Assembly (NCBI GenBank): GCA_013695855.1
Contig: JACCZR010000120.1
Coordinates: 1-6,917 of the forward strand
Source of the DNA: Thermoleophilaceae bacterium
GTDB lineage: Bacteria; Actinomycetota; Thermoleophilia; Solirubrobacterales; Thermoleophilaceae
Direction: 5' to 3'
DNA length: 6,917 nucleotides
Shown: positions 1 to 5,679 of the stretch, one piece after another
Layout of the letters: each line of letters opens with the position of its first letter
Numbering within the stretch: the first letter of the stretch is position 1
The notes under the pieces: generated by a model
The model's database searches: none
Told to the model about the DNA's origin: nothing
Seen by the model: only the letters and a program-made list of their open reading frames with translations
Program-made: the position numbers and the translations under genes

Positions 1-154
1 CGGGCCCGCTCGGGTTGGTCGTTACCGACGTGGCCGAATCGACCCGGGCGATCGCCGCGCGAAAGCGCTCGGTGTACTCGTCCTTCGACAGTGCGCCACC
101 CCCGCCGCAGCCGGCGAGCACGACCGCCGCGAGCAGCGGGGCGGCCGCCCTCAG
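1..154 (-). CDS. Putative lipoprotein, N-terminal part (gene runs off the left edge), CTG start
   Basis: Reading leftwards from the CTG at 154-152 gives 51 residues before the window ends. They begin M-R-A-A-A-P-L-L-A-A-V-V-L-A-G-C, a short signal peptide with a lipobox L13-A-G-C16, then a Gly-rich linker and a charged helix-like stretch (SKDEYTERFRAAIARVD). This is the architecture of a lipoprotein anchored through a diacylglyceryl-cysteine on the outer face of the membrane. No ATG, GTG or TTG lies in frame near the signal peptide; the only GTG is inside the hydrophobic core. The CTG overlaps the carboxyltransferase stop as CTGA, and GGGGTGAT lies six bases upstream, a close match to the anti-SD complement. 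That supports the CTG start and translational coupling. The function cannot be told from 51 residues. The lipobox is seen directly; the start codon is inferred. Confidence 0.72.
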   Translation of the reverse strand, partial: MRAAAPLLAAVVLAGCGGGGALSKDEYTERFRAAIARVDSATSVTTNPSGP

Positions 155-1803
155 ACCGGCATCACCCCGTGCTTGCGCCAGGGGCGCTCCACGCGCTTGG
201 TCTCCGCCATCTCCAGGGCCTTAATCACCGTGGGGCGCGTCTCGCGCGGATCGATGACGTCGTCGACCATCGCGTTGCCCGCCGCGATGTAGGGGTCGAT
301 GGTCTTGCGGATGCCGTCGATCATCTGGGCGCGCGTGGCGTCGGGGTCCTCGCTCGCCTCGATCTGCTTGCGGAAGATGATGTTCACGGCGCCCTCGGGG
401 CCCATCACAGAGATCTCCGCGCTCGGCCAGGCCACGATCAGATCCGGCTCGTAGGCCTTGCCGCACATCACGTAGTAGCCGGCGCCGTAGGCCTTGCGCA
501 CGATCACGGTGATCTTCGGGACGGTGGCTCGCGAGACGGCGTAGAGCATCTTCGCCCCGTGGCAGATGATGCCCGCCTGCTCGGTCTTGGTGCCGACCAT
601 GAAGCCCGGCACGTCCTGCAGGAACAGCAACGGGATGCCGAAGGCGTCGCACAGGTTGATGAAGCGCGCGGCCTTGTCGGCGGAGTCGTTCTCGAGGATG
701 CCCCCAAGGTGCCTGGGCTGGCTGGCCACGATGCCCACTGAGCGGCCGCCCATGCGCGCAAAGCAGGTGATGATCGTGCGCGCGAAGCGAGGCTTGAGGT
801 CGAACCAGTGGCCGTCGTCCACGATGCGACCGATCAGGTCGTACATGTCGTAGGGCTTGCGCGGCGAGTCGGGCAGGATGTCCAGCAGCTCCTCGTCCAT
901 GCGGTCGATCGGGTCGGCGGTCTCGCGCTGCGGCGGGCGCTGTTCGCAGTTGGGCGGGAAGAACGAGAGGTAGTCCTTCACCGCCGCGATGCACTCCTCG
1001 TCGGAGGTCACCTCGAGGTCGCCGACGCCGGAGATCCTCGTGTGCACCTTCGAGCCGCCCAGCTCCTCTTGGGTCACGTCCTCGCCGGTGACGGCCTTGG
1101 TCAGATGAGGCCCGGCCAGAGCCATCGAGCCGCGGCCCTTGACCATCGGCACGAAGTCCGCAAGGCCGGGGATGTAGGCAGTGCCCGCCGCGCAGGGGCC
1201 CAAGAGCGCGGCCACCTGGGGGACCACGCCGCTCATCGTCACCTCCTCGCGAAAGAGGAAGCCCGAGCCGGCGAACAGCGAGCCCGTGGCCTCCTGGATG
1301 CGCGCGCCGGCGGAGTCCAGCAGCCACAGCATCGGGATGCGCTTGGACAGAGCGAGGTCGCGCAGGCGCGTGACCTTCAGCTCGCCGGTCATGCCCATAG
1401 AGCCGGCCATCACGGTGAAGTCGTAGGCGGCCACGGCCACCAGGCGGCCATCGACCTTCCCGTAGCCGGTGATCACGCCGTCCGCCGGCGCTTCTTTCCC
1501 GTCCAAAGCGCGCTGGGAGAAGTGCGGGCGCCCGTGGATGCCCAGCTCGGAGAACTCGCCGCCGTCGAACAGCAGGGCCAGGCGCTCGCGCGCGGTTAGC
1601 TTCTCGGCCGCGTGCTGGCGCTCGATCTTCTCGGGACCACCGCCCTGACGAGCCTTGTCGCGGCGCTCGTGCAGGTCGTCGACCAGCTCGCGCAGCGGCG
1701 GCCGGGACACCAGCTGGCCCGCGGAGGCCTTCTCGACATCGCCTTCGAGCGTGCGGTGCTCGGCCGACCGATGCTCGGCCTGCGCTCCTTCGCTAGTGGA
1801 CAT
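151..1803 (-). CDS. Biotin-dependent acyl-CoA carboxylase, carboxyltransferase (beta) subunit
   Basis: This 550-residue protein has the usual length for the beta subunit of propionyl-/acetyl-/methylcrotonyl-type acyl-CoA carboxylases, which moves a carboxyl group from carboxybiotin to an acyl-CoA in the cytoplasm. Both crotonase-like halves are visible. In the N-half are DFTVMAGSMG (128-137), LLDSAGARIQEATGS (161-175) and CAAGTAYIPGLADF (204-217). In the C-half are GILENDSADKAARFI (368-382), FLQDVPGFMVG (394-404), KAYGAGYYVMCGKAYEP (437-453) and AWPSAEISVMGPEGAVNIIF (458-477). The AEISVMGPEGAV signature is closer to propionyl-CoA carboxylases, while GYYVMCGKAYEP recalls the methylcrotonyl branch, so the substrate is open. 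The residue aligned with the specificity-setting Asp of actinobacterial PccB/AccD5 (Asp422) is Tyr444. The ATG overlaps the arginase-family gene by 11 bases. The biotin carboxylase/BCCP partner is not in the window. Family very sure, substrate unsure. Confidence 0.95.
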   Translation of the reverse strand: MSTSEGAQAEHRSAEHRTLEGDVEKASAGQLVSRPPLRELVDDLHERRDKARQGGGPEKIERQHAAEKLTARERLALLFDGGEFSELGIHGRPHFSQRALDGKEAPADGVITGYGKVDGRLVAVAAYDFTVMAGSMGMTGELKVTRLRDLALSKRIPMLWLLDSAGARIQEATGSLFAGSGFLFREEVTMSGVVPQVAALLGPCAAGTAYIPGLADFVPMVKGRGSMALAGPHLTKAVTGEDVTQEELGGSKVHTRISGVGDLEVTSDEECIAAVKDYLSFFPPNCEQRPPQRETADPIDRMDEELLDILPDSPRKPYDMYDLIGRIVDDGHWFDLKPRFARTIITCFARMGGRSVGIVASQPRHLGGILENDSADKAARFINLCDAFGIPLLFLQDVPGFMVGTKTEQAGIICHGAKMLYAVSRATVPKITVIVRKAYGAGYYVMCGKAYEPDLIVAWPSAEISVMGPEGAVNIIFRKQIEASEDPDATRAQMIDGIRKTIDPYIAAGNAMVDDVIDPRETRPTVIKALEMAETKRVERPWRKHGVMPV

Positions 1804-2641
1804 GGGCCTCTTCGGAGATCGCGTGCAGGAGCGGCTCGATCACGTCGAGCGCGAGGGCGGCCGCGTCGCCGCGCTCTTCGGGATCGGGGGGCCCCTCGAA
1901 CGCGGTGACCTCGAGCCCGACCAGCTCGCACTCGCCCGCCACGGCCTCGAGCACGTCGAGCAGGCGCTCGGGGGCCAGTCCGCCCGGCACCGGGAACTGC
2001 GCGCAGCCCAGCGGCCCTGACAGCTCCGGGTCGAGCACGTCGAGGTCGAGATGCACGAACACCGGCGCGCGCTCCAGCGCGTTGCTCACAGCCACGAGCG
2101 TCTCCACGGTGCTCGCGCCCACCAAGGTGGTGTCGCTTTCGCCGAGCATCCTGCGCTCCTCGTCGTCGAGGTCGCGCACCCCCGCCAGCACCACGCGGCC
2201 GGGGTCGATCGGCTCGGCCCCCAGCCCGGCGTCCCAGCGCCCGCACGCGCCGGCCAGGCACATGCCGCCCAGGTAGCCGCTGGGGCTGGTGTCGGGAGTG
2301 TGGAAGTCGCCGTGGGCGTCCAGCCACAGGACCTTTGCGTCGGGTCGGTGGCGCAAAGCGGTGGGAAGCGTGGTCAGCGCCACCGAGCACTCGGGTGCGA
2401 GGATCACCGGCACGGAGCCGCCCTCGAGCGCGTCGTCCACCTGACCGCCGGCCTCGAGCAGACAGCCACGCGAGGCCCGCAGATCCTCCCCCCAGCTCCG
2501 CGCGCGCGGCTCCTCGGGCGTGCCGATCGACCGCGGCTCCTGGCCGAGGCGCTTTGCCACCAGCGGCGCGAGCGCGTCCACGCCGGCCACCGCGTTCGGC
2601 GTGCGGTCGCTCGTGCGACAGCGCAGGGCAACGAGGCTCAC
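1793..2641 (-). CDS. Arginase/agmatinase (ureohydrolase) family protein
   Basis: From the GTG at 2641 this gives 282 residues, slightly short of the roughly 300 usual for arginases and agmatinases, which hydrolyse guanidino or formimino compounds at a two-manganese site. Visible signatures are DAHGDFHTPDTSPSGYLGGM (108-127), with the ligand pattern Asp108-x-His110-x-Asp112; the second motif HLDLDVLDPE (197-206), with Asp199 and Asp201; VLAGVRDLDDEE (151-162); and GLEVTAFEGP (242-251), with Glu244 where arginases have a substrate-site Glu. The first metal motif, normally GGDHS, reads A-P-E-C85-S, so a Cys replaces the usual His ligand. The GTG overlaps the upstream hydratase stop as GTGA. A longer open frame extends to 3271, but it only shadows the hydratase gene. 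The substrate (arginine, agmatine, guanidinobutyrate, formiminoglutamate or another) cannot be told. Family assignment is firm and catalytic competence likely. Confidence 0.9.
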   Translation of the reverse strand: MSLVALRCRTSDRTPNAVAGVDALAPLVAKRLGQEPRSIGTPEEPRARSWGEDLRASRGCLLEAGGQVDDALEGGSVPVILAPECSVALTTLPTALRHRPDAKVLWLDAHGDFHTPDTSPSGYLGGMCLAGACGRWDAGLGAEPIDPGRVVLAGVRDLDDEERRMLGESDTTLVGASTVETLVAVSNALERAPVFVHLDLDVLDPELSGPLGCAQFPVPGGLAPERLLDVLEAVAGECELVGLEVTAFEGPPDPEERGDAAALALDVIEPLLHAISEEAHVH

Positions 2642-3420
2642 CGGCCGGTCCACTGCGGCTCCCGCTTCTCGAAGAAGGCGGTCACGCCCTCCTTGATGTC
2701 CTCGGTGGTGAAGGCCAGCGACAGCTGCGCGCGCAGGAAGTCCAGCGCCTCGTCGAAGGGCATGTCCATCTGCCGGTACATGGCGTCCTTGCCGAGCTTC
2801 ATCAGCACCGGTGACTTCGAGGCGAGCTTCGCAGCCCAGTCGGCCACCGTGGCGTCGAACTCCTCGGCCGCCACCACCTCGTTCACGATGCCCGCCTCGC
2901 GTGCCTCCTCGGCGCTGAGTCGTTCGCCGAGCAGCAGCAGCTCGTTGGTCTTCTTGCGCGGCACGTTGCGGTAGATGAGTGCCATGATCATGAAGGGGAA
3001 GACGCCCACGTTGATCTCCGGCGTGCCGAAGCCGACGCCCTCCCTGGCCACGATCAGGTCGCAGGCCAACGCGATGCCCAGCGAGCCGGCGAGCACGTGG
3101 CCGTTGGCCGCGCAGATGGTGGGCTTGCCCAGTTGCCCGATCAGCTTGAACAGCGTGGGGAAGCGCTCGGTGGCGAAGTGCTTGTGCACCAGCGGGACGT
3201 CGGCGGCGAACTGGTCGAGGCTGCCGCCCGCCGAGAAGATCTTCTCGTGGGAGGACGTGAGAACGACGCACCGGACCTCTCCGTCGTCACGGGCCTCGCC
3301 GAACGCGTCGATCAGCTCGCTCAGCATGTCGTTCGACAGCGCGTTGCGCGTGTCGGGCGAGTCGAGGGTGATGGTCGCCACGTGCTCGGCGACCTCGTAG
3401 CGGATGGAGGTGTAGGCCAC
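2638..3420 (-). CDS. Enoyl-CoA hydratase/isomerase (crotonase) family protein
   Basis: From the GTG at 3420 the product is 260 residues, the normal crotonase length, beginning M-A-Y-T-S-I-R-Y-E-V before the first strand VATITLDSPDTRNALS (14-29). The crotonase oxyanion-hole segments are present: FSAGGSL (62-68) and NGHVLAGSLGIALACD (106-121). FGTPEINVG (131-139) carries Glu135, equivalent to the second catalytic Glu (Glu164) of rat mitochondrial hydratase. The first catalytic Glu (Glu144, in the GGGxE motif) is replaced by Gly115. Keeping only the second Glu is the pattern of delta3,delta2-enoyl-CoA isomerases, so isomerase or other crotonase chemistry is as likely as hydration. The open frame continues upstream to 3507, but that part crosses a non-coding direct repeat and is best excluded. 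This is the first gene of the minus-strand run, overlapping the arginase-family gene by 4 bases. No convincing Shine-Dalgarno precedes the chosen GTG, so the start is moderately sure. Confidence 0.92.
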   Translation of the reverse strand: MAYTSIRYEVAEHVATITLDSPDTRNALSNDMLSELIDAFGEARDDGEVRCVVLTSSHEKIFSAGGSLDQFAADVPLVHKHFATERFPTLFKLIGQLGKPTICAANGHVLAGSLGIALACDLIVAREGVGFGTPEINVGVFPFMIMALIYRNVPRKKTNELLLLGERLSAEEAREAGIVNEVVAAEEFDATVADWAAKLASKSPVLMKLGKDAMYRQMDMPFDEALDFLRAQLSLAFTTEDIKEGVTAFFEKREPQWTGR

Positions 3421-3425
3421 GGTGG

Positions 3426-3509
3426 GTAGCGGAGGGCGCAGCCCGAGTTGGTCGGGCGAGCACCGCAGTAGCGAAGGGCGCACCCCGAGCGTCGGCCGGG
3501 CGAGCACCG
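3426..3509. repeat. Two-copy GC-rich direct repeat with hairpin potential
   Basis: Copy one is 3426-3465 and copy two is 3468-3509, 40 and 42 bases long and 2 bases apart. Both begin gtagcg-agggcgca (one mismatch between copies) and end with the identical 13 bases cgggcgagcaccg; the centre differs (ttggt against cgtcggc). Copy one contains a perfect inverted repeat, gcccga-gttgg-tcgggc (3441-3457). Copy two can form a shorter cccga/tcgg-type stem. The repeat fills the space between the SDR remnant and the hydratase start and is read through in the hydratase frame. It could be a dispersed intergenic element, part of a leader RNA, or a spurious N-terminal extension in annotations. Confidence 0.75.
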
Positions 3510-3519
3510 GAGCTTAGGT

Positions 3520-3535
3520 AGTGGGAAGTCCCACT
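3520..3535. terminator. Short perfect hairpin between SDR remnant and operon, possible terminator
   Basis: AGTGGG-AAGT-CCCACT is a perfect six-base-pair stem with a four-base loop (a seventh A-T pair is possible with a two-base loop). It lies 10 bases beyond the stop codon of the minus-strand SDR remnant. No U-tract follows on either strand, so it is a weak candidate for a factor-independent terminator, although such sites in high-GC bacteria often lack a U-tract. It could equally be an operator-like palindrome. Confidence 0.35.
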
Positions 3536-3545
3536 CCCCACTCTG

Positions 3546-4043
3546 TCAGATCGCCGCGATCGCCTCCCCGATGGGAGTATCGCCCGTGACCAGGACGAAG
3601 GTCTTGCCGATCGTGTTGTCCGCCCGCAGCACCGAGTGCAGGACGGCGGCCACGTCCTCGCGCGGGATCTCGTCGCGCCCAAGGTCCGGCCCGGCGCTGA
3701 CGGTCCCCGTGCCGGGATCGTCGGTGAGCATGCCCGGCCGGACGATGGTGTGGTCGAGCCCGGCGGCCTCGAGCGCGGCGTCGGCCTCGGCCTTTGCGCG
3801 CTGGTAGCCGCGCATCTGCTCGGGCGCGCTCTCGGGGTCGTCGGCGCCAATGGCGCTCACCATCACGTAGCGGCGGATGCCGAGCGCCTGGGCGGCCTCG
3901 ATGAGCTTGACCGCGGCGCCCAGGTCCACGGTGCGCTTGCGCTCCTCGCCGCTGCCCGGACCCGCGCCGGCCGCGAAGACGACGGCGCCGGCCCCCTGGA
4001 CGTACGTGCTGAGGTTGCGCTCGCGCTCGAGGTTGCAAACCAC
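3546..4043 (-). pseudogene. N-terminally truncated atypical SDR (NAD(P)H-binding Rossmann protein)
   Basis: Reading leftwards from a GTG at 4043, 165 residues resemble the later two thirds of an NAD(P)H-binding atypical SDR of the SDR_a5 / YwnB / biliverdin-reductase-B-like type. Visible parts are GAVVFAAGAGPGSGEERKRT (19-38; family members have a very similar AVVFAAGAGPGSG stretch), VDLGAAVKLIEAA, IRRYVMVSAIGADDP, a YQRAKAEAD segment, LDHTIVRPGMLTDDPGTG and the C-terminal IPREDVAAVLHSVL. The family normally has about 60 more N-terminal residues carrying the first beta strand and the GxxGxxG dinucleotide loop; none is present. The open frame runs on to 4286, but that stretch is antisense to the plus-strand SDR and has no Rossmann motif. 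Without its nucleotide loop the protein should be inactive. There is no evident Shine-Dalgarno. The truncation ends where the opposite remnant begins. Confidence 0.75.
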
Positions 4044-4505
4044 GCTCGCTCGTCGGACCAGGCGCTCGAGGACCTGACCGCCGGCGAGCTCGACCTGACC
4101 TTCGCGGTCAACACGCGGGCCACGCTGCTGCTCGTGCGGGCGTTCGCCGCTCAGCACGACTGGCGCGAAGGCGGGCGCATCGTGCTCTTCAGCTCCGGAC
4201 AGCACCTCGGCCCGATGCCCGCCAAGCTGCCCTACGTGGCCTCCAAGGGGGCGCTTCACCAGCTCACCTCGAGTCTGGCCGACCACCTCTCGGGGCGCGG
4301 CATCACGGTCAACTGCGTCGACCCCGGCCCCACCGACACGGGCTACCTCGATGACGAGGCGATCGCCGCCGCGCTCGAGCGCTTCCCCGCCGGGCGCTGG
4401 GGCAGCGCCGAGGACGCGGCGCGGCTCGTCGGGTGGCTGCTCTGCGACGACGCACGCTGGATCACGGGCCAGGTGATCAACTCGGAGGGCGGCTTTCGCC
4501 GCTGA
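4038..4505 (+). pseudogene. N-terminally truncated classical SDR (FabG-like oxidoreductase)
   Basis: The 155 residues from 4038 match the C-terminal part of a classical short-chain dehydrogenase/reductase. The segment starts N-H-A-R, equivalent to the NNAG motif, then FAVNTRATLLL (catalytic-tetrad Asn25), GGRIVLFSSGQHLGPMP (Ser53), Y66-V-A-S-K70 with the correct 12-residue Ser-Tyr spacing, ITVNCVDPGPTDTGY (89-103), and ITGQVINSEGGFRR at the end. The first roughly 90 residues, with the TGxxxGIG cofactor loop and the Asp after beta 3, are missing. The open frame reaches back to an ATG at 3636, but that part is antisense to the other SDR and shows no TGxxxGIG. No start codon with a Shine-Dalgarno lies close to 4038. 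The active-site residues survive but the cofactor site does not, so it is most likely a recent pseudogene or one side of a chimeric join. Confidence 0.78.
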
Positions 4506-4704
4506 CGTCGCCGGCTGAAGAGCTTCTTCCCACCAGACCCAGGTACCTCGACTGTTCGGTGCGTTCTCTCTCCTAACGCCGAGCGCACGGCAGTGCTGGC
4601 CGTCTGACAGCCAGGGCGGGCTCCTGGTGTGGCTGGCTCGCTTCGAAACTCTCCGTCCGACGGCGGGTTACGGACAACGATGGGCCAGGGGGAAACGCGG
4701 ACAC

Positions 4705-5679
4705 ATGCACGTTAACTTTCGACCTCTCCGAACTCTGCCGGTAAGCCTTGCGCTCCTGCTGGCACTGCCCGGGGCGGCCGGCGCCGCGACCGTGCGCGTC
4801 GAGCCCTTCCGCGAGCCACCCGAGGGCTCGGCGTGCGGCAAGTACTCGGCTTGCCCGGCGGACATGGTGGTCTTCACCGCGGCGCCCGGCGAGGTCAACG
4901 ACGTCAGCATCGCCTACGAAGCACTCGCTCGCAGAGGCAATTTCGTCCTGTATCGCTACCTAGTGCGCGACCACAGCTCGACGATCCAGCCGGGCGGGGG
5001 GTGCGAGCGCGTGGACATGTTCGCGGTGGCCTGCAGGGCAGAGAGCCTCGGTCCTGTGGAGCTCGGCGACCTCGAAGACCGAGTCAGCGCCCCTGACATC
5101 GGTGGTCATCCTGTCTCAGGCGGAACCGGCGACGACGTGCTGGCCGTCCCGGACGGCGAGGGCGGTCCCGGCGACGATGTGCTGACCGGCACTACCGGCG
5201 ACGGCGGTCCCGGAAACGACCTCCTCAGATGTTCTCCGGGACAGAGCGATTTCTGCGACCTCGACGGCGGCCGTGGCAATGACCTCCTCAGATGCCTTCC
5301 GCGACGCGCTTTCTGCGACCTCGACGGCGGCCCTGGCAACGACCGGCTGATCGGCGGCCAGACCAACAGCCGGGACCCCGGTAAGCAGGACAACCTCCTT
5401 GGCGGAGGGGGCCGCGATTTTCTGGATGGGCGCGCCGGCAATGACAAGCTCGAGGGCGGATCGGGGAACGACCGTCTCCGCGGCGGCGGCGGCAGGGATG
5501 TGCTCCGCGGCGGCACAGGCGCCGACAGGCTCGAGGCCCGCGAGCTGCGCTCGCTCGGCGAGCGCACGGCCAGGGATGTCGTGAGCTGCGGCGCCGGTCG
5601 CCGCGACCGGGCGATCGCAGACCGGTGCGACCGCGTGACCCGCTGCGAGCGCGTGACCCGCCCGCGCCGGGCACGCTAG
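4705..5679 (+). CDS. Secreted RTX-type calcium-binding repeat protein
   Basis: From the ATG at 4705 (AGGGGGAA about ten bases upstream) this gives 324 residues. A Sec signal peptide covers about residues 1-27 (basic start, hydrophobic LPVSLALLLALPGAAG core, cleavage near AGA-A). Residues 28-137 form a small extracellular domain with Cys residues and GGGCERVDMFAVACRAESLG. From residue 139 about ten glycine/aspartate nonapeptides follow (GGTGDDVLA, GGPGDDVLT, GGPGNDLLR, GGRGNDLLR, GGPGNDRLI, GGGGRDFLD, GRAGNDKLE, GGSGNDRLR, GGGGRDVLR, GGTGADRLE), the RTX beta-roll pattern that binds Ca2+ outside the cell. The tail, DVVSCGAGRRDRAIADRCDR then CERV, is Arg/Cys-rich. Two of the repeats carry Cys-containing insertions from a recent duplication. 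No type I secretion genes are nearby, and the signal peptide suggests Sec export. The biological role is unknown; cell-surface structure or adhesion is a guess. The 199 bases before it hold no promoter I can defend. Confidence 0.9.
   Translation: MHVNFRPLRTLPVSLALLLALPGAAGAATVRVEPFREPPEGSACGKYSACPADMVVFTAAPGEVNDVSIAYEALARRGNFVLYRYLVRDHSSTIQPGGGCERVDMFAVACRAESLGPVELGDLEDRVSAPDIGGHPVSGGTGDDVLAVPDGEGGPGDDVLTGTTGDGGPGNDLLRCSPGQSDFCDLDGGRGNDLLRCLPRRAFCDLDGGPGNDRLIGGQTNSRDPGKQDNLLGGGGRDFLDGRAGNDKLEGGSGNDRLRGGGGRDVLRGGTGADRLEARELRSLGERTARDVVSCGAGRRDRAIADRCDRVTRCERVTRPRRAR
5218..5340 (+). repeat. In-frame tandem duplication inside the RTX gene
   Basis: Copy A (5218-5280, 63 bases) and copy B (5281-5340, 60 bases) abut. 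They share gacctcctcagatg at the start and ttctgcgacctcgacggcgg further on, differing mainly in the middle. Each encodes D-L-L-R-C, a variable stretch of five or six residues, F-C-D-L-D-G-G, then G-N. Each unit therefore adds a cysteine pair within the RTX region. Confidence 0.85.
5626..5661 (+). repeat. 18-base tandem duplication at the end of the RTX gene
   Basis: tgcgaccgcgtgacccgc (5626-5643) is followed directly by a copy with one change (5644-5661). It encodes C-D-R-V-T-R then C-E-R-V-T-R in the Cys/Arg-rich tail. Confidence 0.8.

Noticed and set aside
91..1599. Long plus-strand open frames opposite the carboxyltransferase gene.
   Set aside because: They are typical antisense shadows of a high-GC gene (His/Ala/Arg/Val-rich, no motifs). 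The minus-strand protein is a clear family member.
1793..3271. A 492-codon minus frame suggesting a fused or longer arginase-family protein.
   Set aside because: The N-terminal 210 codons are an out-of-frame shadow of the crotonase gene. The GTG at 2641, overlapping its stop, is the sensible start.
3546..4286. A 246-codon minus-strand open frame that could be read as one intact Rossmann protein.
   Set aside because: The first 80 or so codons are the antisense of the plus-strand SDR and lack a GxxGxxG loop. Real similarity starts at about 4043.
3636..4505. A continuous 289-codon plus-strand open frame that could be read as one intact SDR protein.
   Set aside because: Its first 130 or so codons are the antisense of the minus-strand SDR and show no TGxxxGIG or other Rossmann sequence. 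Only the part from 4038 resembles an SDR.
4587..4603. ACGGC-agtgctg-GCCGT as a terminator of the plus-strand SDR remnant.
   Set aside because: Only five pairs, no U-tract, and about 80 bases past the stop; not distinguishable from chance at this GC content.
4604..4640. ctgaca at 4604 as a -35 box for the RTX gene.
   Set aside because: No acceptable -10 hexamer lies 16-19 bases downstream.
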